DNA of 64,000 nucleotides from Curtobacterium flaccumfaciens (GCA_029689965.1 CP121450.1:3224001-3288000), one strand, 5' to 3'; shown: positions 43,495 through 54,012, counted from the stretch's first letter. Program-made: numbers and translations. The notes: generated from the letters alone by a model not told the origin.

Positions 43495-44054
43495 TCAGCC
43501 CGTCGTGGGCTTCTCGCCGCGCTGCAGCGATCGGACCACGTCGACGGCCGTGCTGACCAGTTCGGCACGATCGTCGTCCGCGGGCACCCGGTAGTCGGCG
43601 GAGACCCCGTCCCCGCCGGTCCCACTCGTCGGCAGCGGCTCCCCCACGGACACCACCACGACCCCGGCGTCGTGCGCGGTCTGGATCGCGCCCGTGAGCG
43701 CCGACGCATCGACCGCCCGGACGAGCAGGGCCTTCGCGCCCTTCCGGACGAGCTGTTCGACGGCGGTGCGCTGCGCTGCCGCCGCCTCGGCACGGCTACC
43801 GGCCGGGATCCGGACGTCGGGCCGGAACCCAGCATCGGCCAGGGCGGTCCGCAGGTCCTCGCCGAGCGTCCCCTCACCGGGCTCGAGGACGACGCCGATC
43901 ACGGCGTGCTGGTCGAACCCGCCGTCGGAGCTCGTCAGGTCGGTGCTCTGGACCGGCGTGGGCGCCGTCGACGTGGTGCCCGGCACCCGGCGAGGGCGAG
44001 GGCGGTGCCGACCACGACGGCTGCGGCGACGATGCGGAGGACCACCCCTGCCAC
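43495..44054 (-). CDS. Lipoprotein with sugar-binding-protein-like fold (frameshifted)
   Basis: About 186 aa. GTG at 44052-44054 begins a signal peptide with a lipobox (LALAGC) directly before a break near 43985. The mature part (TSTAPTPVQSTDL...) contains FDQHAVIGVVLEPGEGTLGEDLRTALADAGF and LVRKGAKALLVRAVDASALTGAIQTAHDAGVVVVSVG. These are the alternating strand/helix pattern of the N-terminal half of periplasmic sugar-binding (Peripla_BP_4) proteins. It is only about half the usual length, so it may bind ligand differently or be a remnant. It starts one base after the MFS stop. Confidence 0.65.
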
Positions 44055-44055
44055 G

Positions 44056-45444
44056 CTACCCGCCGACCGTGACCGCGGACGGCGCCGGGACCGGTCCGAG
44101 GCGGCGGACCGCGGCGGCCGCGAGCACCGCGATGACCGTCATGCCGCCGAAGACGAGCGGGAACGACAGCGTCGCGCCGGCACCGCCGGTCCCGATGAAC
44201 AGGAGCCCCGTGACGGCGAGTCCGATCACGCTGCCGGAGGCGTCCGCGATCGTCAGGGCCGAGCTCGCGAAGCCGTCGTCGCCCTCGCCGGAGAACCGGA
44301 GCGTCAGCATCGAGGTCCGCGGGTAGATCGCGCCCATGCCCGCACCGCCGACGAACCACCCGGCGACGAGCAGCCACCACGGCAACCCGAACGCCGCCAC
44401 GGCGAACGCGGTGACGAGGCTGACGAGTACGAGCGCCAAACCGACCCCGAAGGTCCGGGTCGCCGTGAGACGCTGCTCCCCAGCCGACCGTGGAGCCAGC
44501 TCGACCCGGCCCAGCTGAGCGCGGCGACCGTCAGGGCCAGCCCCGCGGCCGACGCGGACAGGCCGTCCTTCGCCTGGAGCAGGAACGGCACGTACGCCTC
44601 GCTGCCGAAGAACGAGCGCCGCGACCAGCCCCCGCGACAGGATCACCGACGGCAGCCCCGGAGCGGCGCGGAAGGTCCCGACGGGCAGCAGCGGTCGGAG
44701 CGCGAACCACGTGCCGACGAGCCCGACCGTCACGGCGACGACCTGCGCCCAGGCTCCGAGGTCCGGCGCGACGTTCAGCAGCAGGATCGCCACCGCCGCC
44801 GCGACCGACCAGCCGATGCGCGACCGCTGCCACGCCGGCCGGAGCTCCGGCGCGGGCGGGTGCAGACGGCCGAGCGTCGGCACGAGCAGCGTGAAGGCGC
44901 CGACGGCGATCACGAGGGCCCCGGCGAACACCCAGTGCCAGTTCCAGAGGTCGGTGACGATGCCCGCGAGCGCCGGCCCGATGAGCGCCGGGACCACCCA
45001 CGCCGCCGCGAACCCGGCGAAGACCGGGCCGTGCAGGTCCTCGGGGAAGATCCGGGCGACGAGCACGTAGAGCACCACGTCGATGGCCCCGGCGCCGAAC
45101 CCCTCGACGAGGCGGCCGACCAGGAACGCCGCCATCGTCGGCGCCGTCATCACGACCGCGGTCCCGAGCGCGAACAGGCCGGCCGACACCCACGCGACCA
45201 CCCGCCCGCCCGCCCGGTCGGTCCAGTTGCCCGCGAGCACCATGCCGGGCACGCCCGCGGCCAGGGGCGCTGCGAACGCGAGCGCGTACAGGGTCTCGCC
45301 GTCGAGGTCACGGCTGATCTCCGGCATGATCGTCGTCATCGCGAGGTTCTGGAACGCCGCCACCGCGACGATCGCCACCATGCCGACCGTCGCCAGGGCG
45401 TACCGGCCGCTGAACAGACTGGTCCTGGTCGCCGCGGTGCTCAC
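44056..45444 (-). CDS. MFS transporter (frameshifted)
   Basis: About 463 aa with 12-14 predicted membrane helices. Marks: AFQNLAMTTIMPEISRDLDG in the first loop, the motif A region AGNWTDRAGGRVVAW, GRLVEGFGAGAIDVVLYVLV (motif C-like) and GLPWWLLVAGWFVGGAGMGAIYPRTSMLTL. Breaks lie near 44618 and 44485. The annotation as a DHA2/EmrB-like efflux protein is likely but the substrate is not inferable. The GTG is at 45442-45444. It is followed, one base away, by the lipoprotein gene. Confidence 0.82.
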   Translation of the reverse strand: MSTAATRTSLFSGRYALATVGMVAIVAVAAFQNLAMTTIMPEISRDLDGETLYALAFAAPLAAGVPGMVLAGNWTDRAGGRVVAWVSAGLFALGTAVVMTAPTMAAFLVGRLVEGFGAGAIDVVLYVLVARIFPEDLHGPVFAGFAAAWVVPALIGPALAGIVTDLWNWHWVFAGALVIAVGAFTLLVPTLGRLHPPAPELRPAWQRSRIGWSVAAAVAILLLNVAPDLGAWAQVVAVTVGLVGTWFALRPLLPVGTFRAAPGLPSVILSRGLVAALVLRQRGVRAVPAPGEGRPVRVGRGAGPDGRRAQLGRVELAPRSAGEQRLTATRTFGVGLALVLVSLVTAFAVAAFGLPWWLLVAGWFVGGAGMGAIYPRTSMLTLRFSGEGDDGFASSALTIADASGSVIGLAVTGLLFIGTGGAGATLSFPLVFGGMTVIAVLAAAAVRRLGPVPAPSAVTVGG

Positions 45445-45490
45445 CCGGTCATGCTACGGGCCGCCACCGACGGTCCGGAACGGGACCGCG

Positions 45491-45538
45491 GGCGGACGGG
45501 AGGCCCGTGGCGGCGTCGCCACGGGCCTCCCGTCCGCC
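45491..45538. terminator. 22-bp perfect hairpin downstream of metB
   Basis: Arms 45491-45512 and 45517-45538 are perfectly complementary with a GCGT tetraloop. No T run. It lies behind the cyclase-channel-cbs-metB run and before the MFS gene on the same strand. Confidence 0.85.
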
Positions 45539-45540
45539 GT

Positions 45541-45658
45541 CGGGTCGCGCCAGCGGGCGAGCGTCTGCTGCACCGCGGTGCGGTCGCGTCCAGCCGGCGA
45601 GCGCCTGCCGCACCGCCGTCCGGTCGCGTCAGCGAGCGAGCGCCTGCTGCAGGTCCGC
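45541..45658. repeat. Triplicated 3' end of metB
   Basis: Three related segments: about 45542-45575, 45583-45613 and 45622-45652, each of the form GGTCGCGTCAGCGAGCGAGC followed by GyCTGCyGCA. The third is the genuine metB C-terminus and stop (ends ...LQQALAR); the other two are downstream copies that have lost coding context. Confidence 0.75.
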
Positions 45659-46773
45659 GACGAGGTCGCCGGCGTCCTCGATGCCCACCGAGAGCCGGAC
45701 GACGTTCTCGGGCACCGCGAGCTCGGTGCCCTTCACCGACGCGTGGGTCATCTCGGACGGGTACCCGATGAGCGACTCCACCCCGCCAAGCGACTCGGCG
45801 AGCGCGAACAGCTCGGTCGACTCCGCGAAACGCCGCGCTGCCTCGGGCCCCCGGACAGCGCCACCGAGAGCATGCCGCCGAAGCCCCGCATCTGCCGCTC
45901 CGCGACGTCGTGCCCGGGATGGTCGGCGAGCCCCGGGTAGTAGACGCGCTCGACACCGTCCGCTGCGACGAGGGCCTCGGCCACGGCCTGGGCGTTCTGC
46001 GAGTGCCGTTCCATCCGGACGGCGAGGGTCTTGATGCCGCGGGTGGTCAGGAACGCGTCGAACGGCGAGGAGATCGCCCCGGCGCCGAACTGCAGGAACT
46101 GCACCCGCTCGGCGAGCTCGTCGTCCGCGAGCACCACGGCGCCGCCGACGACGTCCGAGTGGCCGCCGAGGTACTTCGTGGTGGAGTACACGACGACGTC
46201 GGCACCGAGCGACAACGGCTGCTGCAGGTACGGCGACGCGAAGGTGTTGTCCACGACGACCACCGCGCCGGCCGCGTGGCCGATCTCGGCGAGCGCCGCG
46301 ATGTCGGCGATCTTCATGAGCGGGTTCGTCGGGGTCTCCACCCACAGCACGGTCTGCGCTGGAGCTCCGTCGAGCGCGCCACGCACCTGGTCGAGGTCGC
46401 TCATGTCGACGACCACGAGCTCGACGCCCCACGGCACGTGCAGCCGGCTGACCAGGCGGTGGGTGCCGCCGTAGACGTCGTTGCCCATCACGACGCGGGA
46501 GCCCGGGGCGAGCGTGGCGCGCAGGAGGGCGTCCTCGGCGGCCAGGCCCGAGGCGAACGAGTACGCCGCCGCGCCGCCGTCGAGGTCCGCGAGGAGCGTC
46601 TGGAGCGAGTCGCGCGTCGGGTTGCCCGCACGCGAGTACTCGTAGCCGTTCCGCATGCCGCCGATGCCGTCCTGCACGTAGGTGGAGGTCAGGTGGATCG
46701 GCGGGATGACGGCGCCGGTCGGGCCATCGGGCTCCTGTCCGGCGTGGACGGCTCGGGTGCTGAACTCGGTCAT
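45629..46773 (-). CDS. metB: Cystathionine gamma-synthase/lyase family enzyme (frameshifted)
   Basis: PLP enzyme of trans-sulfuration, about 381 aa. Marks: FSTRAVHAGQEPDGPTGAVIPPIHLTSTY, YEYSRAGNPTRDSLQTLLADLDGG, VVVVDNTFASPYLQQPLSLGAD and the PLP lysine in VVYSTTKYLGGHSDV. The C-terminal LIGYPSEMTHASV and ENVVRLSVGIEDAGDLVADL follow a break near 45848. Gamma-synthase versus gamma-lyase cannot be settled from sequence alone; the neighbouring beta-synthase favours the trans-sulfuration route from homocysteine to cysteine or the reverse. ATG at 46771-46773 overlaps the cbs stop (ATGA). Confidence 0.9.
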
Positions 46774-48170
46774 GCTGCGGGGTTCCCTTTGCTCGGAGAT
46801 GACGGGGTCGCTCGGACAGGTAGGTCAGGAGGTCGTGTCGGGTCAGGACGGTGACCGGCTTGCCGTCCTCGACCACGAGGAGCGCGTCGGCGGTCTCGAG
46901 CGCGCGGCGGGCGGCGGAGACCGACTCGCCGATGCCGATCAGGGGCAGCGGCTCCCCCACGAACCCGGACAGGGCGTCCGCCATCTTCGCCGAGCCGGTG
47001 AAGACCTGCTCGAGCAGCGCCTTCTCCTCCACGGCGCCGACGACCTCGCCGATCACGACGGGCGGCTCGGCGCTCAGCACGGGCATCTGCGAGACGCCGT
47101 ACTTCGTCATGATGTCCACCACCTCGCGCACGGTGTCCGCCGGGTGGGCGTGCACGAGGTCCGGCAGGCGCCCGTCCTTGCCGGCGATGAGCGAACCGAC
47201 CGTGCGCTCGTCGTCGGTCTCGGCGAAGCCGTAGGAGCGCATCCACCGGTCGTTGAAGATCTTGCCGAGGTACCCGCGGCCGCCGTCCGGCAGCAGCACG
47301 ACCACCACGTCGTCCTCGGTGAGTTCGCGGGCGGCGCGCAGCGCGGCGACGACCGCCATGCCGCTCGACCCGCCGACGAGGAGGCCTTCCTCACGCGCGA
47401 GACGGCGGGTCATCGCGAAGGAGTCGGCGTCCGACACGGCGATGATCTCGTCCGGGACCCGGCGTCGTACGCGCCCGGCCAGAAGTCCTCGCCGACGCCC
47501 TCGACCAGGTACGGACGACCGGTGCCGCCCGAGTAGACGGAGCCCTCCGGGTCGGCGCCGACGATGCGGACGCGCCCCTCCGACGCTTCCTTCAGGAACC
47601 GGCCGGTGCCGGAGATGGTGCCACCGGTACCGACGCCCGCCACGAAGTGCGTGACGCGCTGCTCGGTGTCGCGCCAGATCTCCGGACCGGTCGTCTCGTA
47701 GTGGCTGCGGGGACCGTTCGGGTTCGCGTACTGGTTCGGCTTGTAGGCGCCGGGGATCTCGCGGACGAGCCGGTCGGACACCGAGTAGTACGACTCGGGG
47801 TGCTCCGGCGGCACGGCGGTCGGCGTGACGACGATCTCCGCGCCGTAGGCGGTCAGGACGTTGCGCTTGTCCTCGCCGACCTTGTCGGGCAGCACGAAGA
47901 CGCACCGGTACCCACGCTGCTGGGCGACGAGCGCGAGGCCGACGCCGGTGTTGCCGGAGGTCGGCTCGACGATCGTGCCGCCAGGCCGCAGGTCGCCCGA
48001 GGCCTCGGCGGCGTCGATGATCCTGGTGGCGATCCGGTCCTTCGACGAGCCCCCGGGGTTGAGGTACTCGACCTTCACGAGGACGGTCGCCCGCACCCCT
48101 CGGTCACCCGGTTAAGCTTGACGAGCGGTGTGTCGCCGACGAGGTCGACCACGGAGTTCGCGTAACGCAC
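46770..48170 (-). CDS. cbs: Cystathionine beta-synthase (frameshifted)
   Basis: Condenses serine and homocysteine to cystathionine; about 467 aa. N-terminus VRYANSVVDLVGDTPLVKLNRV, the PLP lysine in GGSSKDRIA, TSGNTGVGLALVA, and the phosphate loop VGTGGTISGTGRFLKE. A C-terminal CBS-domain (Bateman) pair follows (VHAHPADTVREVVDIMTKYGVSQMPVL; ALLVVEDGKPVTVLTRHDLLTYLS). Breaks lie near 48100, 47460 and 46815, the last restoring the end SPSKGNPAA. GTG at 48168-48170 lies ten bases after the MscS-type gene; its stop overlaps metB. Confidence 0.93.
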
Positions 48171-48180
48171 GCGGTCGAGT

Positions 48181-49612
48181 CTAGGCGGCGGACACCGTCT
48201 TCGGCTGGGACTCGACGTGCGCGGACACCGCCGCCGAGACCTCCTGCCGGCGCCGGTCGATGACCTCGCCCATGTCCCGCGCGAGGGCCGGGGTCCGACG
48301 CACGATCTGGTCGAGCGCGGTGGCGGGCACGACGAGCACCGCGACCTCGGTCAGGGCCACGGCGGTGGTGAGCAGCGCCTCCCGGGTCAGCGCCGTCTGC
48401 CCGAGGTAGTCGCCGGCCTCGACCCGGGTGACGGGCAGGTCGGCGTCCTCGAACGGGACCCGCAGGTCGACCGTGCCGGACAGGACGAACCGGACCGCGT
48501 CCGGCACCGTCCCCGCCGTCGTCATCGTCTCACCGGCCGCGTAGCGCTCGAGCCGTACGAGCGGTGCCAGCGCGGTGGCGTCGTCGCCCGTCAGGTACAG
48601 CGTCGGCGCGATCGAGGCGAGGGCTGCGTCGCGCCGGTCCTCGGTGACGAAGTCGTCGGTGTCGTCTCCGTCGAGCCCGAGGCCGGCACGGCGTGCGGCG
48701 TACCAGAGCCACATCCGGAGCTGGGCGACGGCGGCCCCCTCCTGCGACGGCCCGCGCACCTCGAAGGACACCCTGTACCCGGCGCCACCCGTCGGGACCG
48801 CGGACGGCTGTGTGCCGGGGTACCGCTGCGGCAGGCCGGACGCGACCTGCTGCAGCAACGCGACCACGGCCGCCGGCGGGTCGTCCGTCGTGAACGTGAC
48901 GTCCGTCGAGACCGGGAACGTGCCTCCCGTCCGGCTGAGGTTCGTGAACGACGCTCCCGCCAGCGAGGAGTTCGGCATGATGAGGATCCCGGCGCCCGTG
49001 TCGATGTGCACCGACCGCCAGTTCGCCTCGACGACGCGGCCACGCACTCCGCCGGCGTCGAGCCAGTCCCCGAGTCGGAACGGCTGCTCGAAGAGCAGGA
49101 AGAGTCCCGCGATCACGGGCCCGACGGCGGACTGCAGCGCGAGGCCGATGACGAGCGAGCCGACTCCCAGGGCCGTGAAGATCCGCCGACGTCGGCTCCC
49201 CACACGATCTTGCAGACCAGCGCGAGCCCGAGGGCGATGAGCACGATGCGGGCGATGTCCACGAAGATCGACGGATCTTCTCGCGCCAGCTGCCCTTCCG
49301 TGCGTTCGCGAACAGCACGATGTTCAGACCGTTCAGCACGAACACGATGACGAGGAACCCGAGCACCGTGCCGATGACCTGGTTCACCACGGGCTTGCCC
49401 GGGTCCACCGCGTCCGTGACCTGCACGGACAGGACGAGGATCGCGATGATCGGCACGACGGCGTTCCGGAGCAGCCCGATCACCTTGTGCAGCGGGTTGC
49501 CCCGGCGCTCGAGGTTCGACTGCAGCTCGGTGAGGACGAGCAGCACGAGTGGCAGACCGACGATCACGCCGATCGCCGGCCAGAACCACGGCTGCTGCCA
49601 GAACGCGGTCAC
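48181..49612 (-). CDS. MscS-type channel with C-terminal cyclic-nucleotide-binding-like domain (frameshifted)
   Basis: About 477 aa. Four or so membrane helices lead to the MscS pore helix (LGVGSLVIGLALQSAVGPVIAG) and beta domain (VEANWRSVHIDTGAGILIMPNSSLAGASF). A CNBD-like domain follows (LVRLERYAAGETMTTAGTVPDAVRFVLSGTVDLRV...VEAGDYLGQTAL...). The usual phosphate-binding cassette Glu and Arg (GExAL...RxAT) are replaced: LGQTALTREALLTTAVAL has Gln and Thr. Breaks lie near 49270 and 49190. GTG at 49610-49612 overlaps the cyclase stop. Size and order match Rv2434c beside Rv2435c in M. tuberculosis. The ligand is uncertain. Confidence 0.87.
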
Positions 49613-51835
49613 GACGCCGCTCCCGCGGCCCGCTCGAGCCGCCAGATCCGCTGCGGACCGGCCTGCGTCCGCACCTCGCCGGCGTCCTGCACACCGCCGC
49701 GGTCGCCGAGCTTGTCGACCACCCGCTGCGTCGCGTACACGCCCGGCGACGGTGCGATGCCCTGGACCCGGTAGGCCAGGCTCACCGCGTCGCCCCACAT
49801 GTCGTAGACGATGCTCGACCGGCCGACGAGTCCGCTCGTGACCTGTCCGGTGTCGATGCCGGCGCGCAGCCCGATCTTCGACCCGTGTTGCGCGTTGAAG
49901 CGCTCGAGCGCGTCCTGCGCCTCTTCCGCCCACTCGACGACCCTCCGGACGTTGTCCACGCGGGGACGCTCAGGCCGCAGCTCGCCAGGTAACCGCTGCG
50001 GGTCGTCCGGACGCGCTCGATGCCGTACCGGCCGGCCGCCTCGTCGAGCGACCGCCAGATGTCGTTGACGAGGGAGAGCGACTGTTCCGCGGTGAGCCCC
50101 GCTGCGAACTCGTCGAAGCCGACGATGTCCGCGTACACGACCGCGACGTCCTGGTGATCGGCTGCGATCGTCTCGTCGCCCTGCTTGTACCGCCGGGCGA
50201 CCTCCTCCGGCATCAGGGTCAGCAGCAGGGTGTCGTTCTGCCGTCGCTGCTCGTCGAGCAGGTCCTGCTTCACCTGCAGACTGCGGCTCATGTCGTTGAA
50301 CGCGAGCCCGAGGTCCCCGATCTCGTCGCCGGCCTTCGTCCGCACCTCGGCGCCGAGGTCGCCGGAGCTCACCCGGTTCACCGCCGTCTGCAGGCGTCGG
50401 ATCGGCCGGACGAACACCTGCGCGAGCAGCAGGGACAGCAGGCTCACGAGGACGATGATGCCGACGAGCGCGAGCCCGATGTTGCGAGCGAAGTCGTTCA
50501 CCGGCGCGAACGCCTCGGACGTGTCCATCTGGGCGACCACGACCCAGCGGAGTCCGTCCACCTCGAGCGGGGCGTACGCGGACAAGACCTCTTTCCCCGG
50601 TAGTCCCTGGAGATCGTCGTCCCAGAACGGCCCTGCAGCGCCCGAGTGACCGGTGTGGTGTTCACTTCCTGCAGCAGGACCGAACCCTTGACCTGGACCT
50701 GCCGCGCGGCCGTCGACGGCGACGTCCCCGCGGCGATGACGTCGCGCCGGTACTGCGCCGGGTGCTCGATCAGCTGGCGCGGGTAGGAGCGCATCAGGTG
50801 GTCCGCGCCGACCAGGTAGGACTCGCCCGTGTCGCCGAGACCGGCTGCCTTCCAGTGCTCGTTGCCGGTCATCACCCTGGTGATGAGGTCCACGGGCACC
50901 TGGACGGCCATCACGCCGATGATCTTGCCGTCCTCGGCGACCGGGGACATCACCCACAGGGTCGGCACGTTGAGGCTCGGCACGTAGCGGCCGAAGTCCG
51001 TCACGACGAAGCCGTCCGAGGTCGTCAGGCGGAGCGTGTCCCGGTACCCGGTCGCCAGGTTGGAGTCCCGGTACGGTCCGTCGTCGAGGTTCGTGCCGAG
51101 GTCGGCGCCGGAGTACGCCGAGTAGACGACGTCGCCGTCGGTGTCCATGAGGAGCAGGTCCTCGTACCCGGTGGACTCGACCGCCTGCTGGAAGTACGGC
51201 TGGTACTCGGCGTGCGCCGTCGACCAGCTGCTGCCGTCCCCGGCGTCGTCCTGCTCGATCGCCTTGTCGTAGTCGGTGAACGGCGCCGTGTACCGCGCCT
51301 GCAGGTACACCTGCGGGTCCTCGGTCGGTGCGAATTGCTCGGGGTCCGCCGTCCCGCCGCTGCGCTCGTCGAGCTGCGGCACGAAGCTGTCCCGGTACCA
51401 CGCCTCGACCCGGGTGTGGTCGTCGTCGGACACGGGACGCGACCGCAGCTCGTCCCACCCGGACTCGAACGCCTTCGTCGCCCCGATGACGCTCGCGTTG
51501 CGGGTCTGGGCGACGACGGTCTGCGTGAACTGCCCGAACGAGCGCTGCAGCTCGGTGATGCGGGACTCGCGCAGGGACGTCACCTGGTTGAACGCGGCGT
51601 GTTCCAGCGAGTCCCGCCCGTTCAGGTAGCCGACGACACCGACCACGAGCGCGGCCACGATGCTCACGGCCAGCAGCATCACCAGGAGCTTCGACTGGAT
51701 GTCCAGGTTGCCGCTCGCGAGGAACGCCCGGAGCTTCCCGCTCCGCCGCGGAACGTCCTCGACGACGCGCGGCGCATCGGGACCGACGGGTGCGGTCGGC
51801 GGGATGGGGTCGGACGTCGGAGGGACTGCGGTCAC
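49609..51835 (-). CDS. Membrane sensor class III nucleotide cyclase: Cache-HAMP-cyclase (frameshifted)
   Basis: About 742 aa. One membrane helix (LLVMLLAVSIVAALVVGVVGY), a large extracytoplasmic double-Cache-like domain (about residues 70-440, with WVMSPVAEDGKIIGVMAVQV), a second helix (NIGLALVGIIVLVSLLSLLLAQ), HAMP, then the cyclase domain. The first metal Asp is present (VVYADIVGFDEF), but the second position reads RTTRSGYLASCGLS where active enzymes have a GD pair, and the transition-state Asn is Ser (WGDAVSLAYR; Arg kept). The substrate-type Asp in YDMWG is kept. Breaks lie near 50610 and 49965. GTG at 51833-51835 follows GGAG. Resembles Rv2435c in layout and length. Confidence 0.88.
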
Positions 51836-51956
51836 TTGGAACTCCGCTCAGGAGACACGGCGCGCAGGTGCGCGTGCACAACTGCTACCACCGGTCCCCG
51901 TCCTGTCCGCCGTCGTCCTTCTTCCTGACGCCACGGAGTCGCGGTGGCGGGTGGCG

Positions 51957-52099
51957 GCCGGGAGGCGCGGGCCGGGCCCGCCACGCGCCTCCCGGCCGAC
52001 GTGCGCCGGGCCGGAGGCACGGGTCGGCGCCGCCACGCGCCTCCCGGCCGACGTGCGCCGGGCCGGAGGCACGGGTCGGCGCCGCCACGCGCCTCCAGT
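51957..52099. repeat. 52-bp tandem array of GGAGGC-family palindromes
   Basis: Two perfect 52-bp units (51979-52030, 52031-52082) and a third partial copy. Each contains CGCGCCTCCCGGCC and GGGCCGGAGGCACGGG, so the array can fold into several alternative hairpins. The first half-unit at 51957 reads GCCGGGAGGCGCGG. The final copy switches to the CCTCCAGTCC version. It lies between the ABC exporter 3' end and the cyclase start, on the upstream side of the cyclase operon. Confidence 0.92.
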
Positions 52100-52132
52100 C
52101 CGTACGGTGGTCGCGGACGCGCGCCGCTCGCG

Positions 52133-54012
52133 TCAGCCGTCCAGCAGGTCCACCGGTGCGTTCTGCTGGTGGTGCAGCATCGCGTAGGTGCCGTCCTGCG
52201 CGAGGAGTTCCTCGTGTGTGCCCTGCTCGACGATCCGGCCGTGCTCGAGCACGAAGATGACGTCGGCGTCCCGGATCGTGGACAGCCGGTGGGCGATCGA
52301 GATCGTCGTCCGGCCGGCGGCCGCGTTGTCGAGCGCCGTCTGCACCACCCGCTCCGAGATGGAGTCGAGCGCGCTCGTCGCCTCGTCGAGGACGAGCACC
52401 GGCGGATCCTTGAGCAGCACGCGCGCGATCGCGATGCGCTGCTTCTCACCGCCGGACAGACGGTACCCGCGCTCCCCCACGACGGTGTCGTAGCCGTCCG
52501 GGAACGACGCGATCGTCTCGTGGATGTTCGCCGCGCGCGCCGCACGCTCCAGTTCTTCGTCGGTGGCGTCGGGCTTGGCGTACCGCAGGTTGTCGCCGAT
52601 CGTCGCGTGGAAGAGGTAGGTCTCCTGGCTGACGATGCCGACGTGGGCCATGAGGTCCTCGTGCACGATGTCGCGGACGTCCTGCCCGGCGAACCGCACC
52701 GAGCCTTCCGTCGCCTCGTAGAGCCGAGGCACGAGGTACGACACCGTCGTCTTGCCGGCGCCGGACGGACCGACGAAGGCGGCGAACTGGCCGGGCTCGA
52801 GCTCGAAGGACACCCCGCGCAGGGTCGGCTTGTCCGGCTCGCCGTCCGGGTAGGCGAAGGTCACGTCCTCGAACGCCACGTGTCCGACGCGCGATTCGTC
52901 GACGGGCTTCGCGGTCGGTGCGTCCGTGATCGCCGGCTTGAGGTCGAGGTACTCGAAGATGCGGGCGAACAGCGCGCCGGACGTCTGCAGGTCGAGCACC
53001 ACCCGCAGCAGGCCCACCGTCGGGAACAGCAGCCGGGACTGCACGGTCGTGAACGCCACGATCGTGCCGGCGGTGATCGGCACGTCGCCGAGGATGAGGT
53101 ACGCGGCGACGACGTAGATGATCGCCGGGATGATCGACAGGAAGATCTGCACGATCGCGAAGAACCACTGCCCGGACATCTGCTGCCGGACCTGCAGACG
53201 GATCTGGTTGCGGTTCTCGGCGCCGTACCGCTGCGTCTCGCTGCGCTGCTGGTTGAAGCCTTCGCGAGCAGGATGCCGGAGACGCTCAGGGCCTCCTGGG
53301 TGATCGCCGTCATGTCCGACAGCGACTCCTGCGTCTGCGCGGCGATCCGGGCGCGGACCTGACCGACCCGGCGCTGCGCGATCACCAGCAGCGGTAGCAG
53401 GATCACCGCGACGAGCGTCATCTGCCAGCTGAGCAGCAGCATCGCGACGACCGCGGCGATGACGGTGACGGTGTTGCCGAGCACCGACGAGATCGTGTTG
53501 TTCAGCACGCTGGCGACGCCGCCCACGTCGTTCTGCAGGCGCGACTGGATGATGCCGGTCTTCGTGCGGGTGAAGAACGCGAGCTCCATGCGCTGCAGGT
53601 GCCCGAACAGGCGCATGCGCATCGAGCCCATGACCTTGTTGCCGACGGTGGCGGTGAGGTACGTCTGCCAGACCCCGACCCCGGCGCTCGCGATCCACAG
53701 TGCGACCATGGCGGCGACGAGGAGGTAGAGCACCGGGAGGTCGGGACCGCCCCCGCCCTTCGGGAAGAGCCCCTCGTCGAAGGCACGCTGGGTGAGCAGC
53801 GGCGGGATGACGGAGATCGCCGCACCGACCAGGACGAGCACGACCGTCAGGATGATCGAGTTCCGGTGCGGGACGAACAGCCCCGAGATGCGCTTGAGCA
53901 GGTGCGGGATCCGCGGCGCCTCGGCGTTGGCGGCCTTCTGCGCCTCGAAGTCGCCGCTCGAGATCCGGCCGCCGCGCATGCCGCCACCGCGCATCCCGCC
54001 GCCCATGCTCAC
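52133..54012 (-). CDS. ABC exporter, fused permease and ATPase (frameshifted)
   Basis: About 626 aa half-transporter of the multidrug/lipid exporter type; it should act as a homodimer or with another half. A Gly/Met/Arg-rich N-terminus (SMGGGMRGGGMRGG) precedes six membrane helices. ATPase: Walker A FVGPSGAGKTTVSYL, Q-loop VSQETYLF, signature YRLSGGEKQRIAIARVLL, Walker B VLVLDEATSALDS, H-loop IAHRLSTI. One break near 53262. GTG at 54010-54012 follows AGGAGTGA. Divergent from the amino acid permease. Substrate not inferable. Confidence 0.92.

Noticed and set aside
43495-44054. Complete sugar ABC transporter locus
   Set aside because: The binding-protein-like lipoprotein is half length, and no permease or ATPase of the sugar type adjoins it; its neighbour is an MFS protein.
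42841-45771. A 976-codon open frame on the plus strand
   Set aside because: Only its first 170 codons encode a recognisable TetR protein. The rest is Arg/Gly/Pro-rich and antisense to a lipoprotein and an MFS gene; high GC keeps non-coding frames open.
46774-48170. SAM or other riboswitch controlling cbs/metB
   Set aside because: The genes overlap or are ten bases from their neighbours, leaving no leader of sufficient length.
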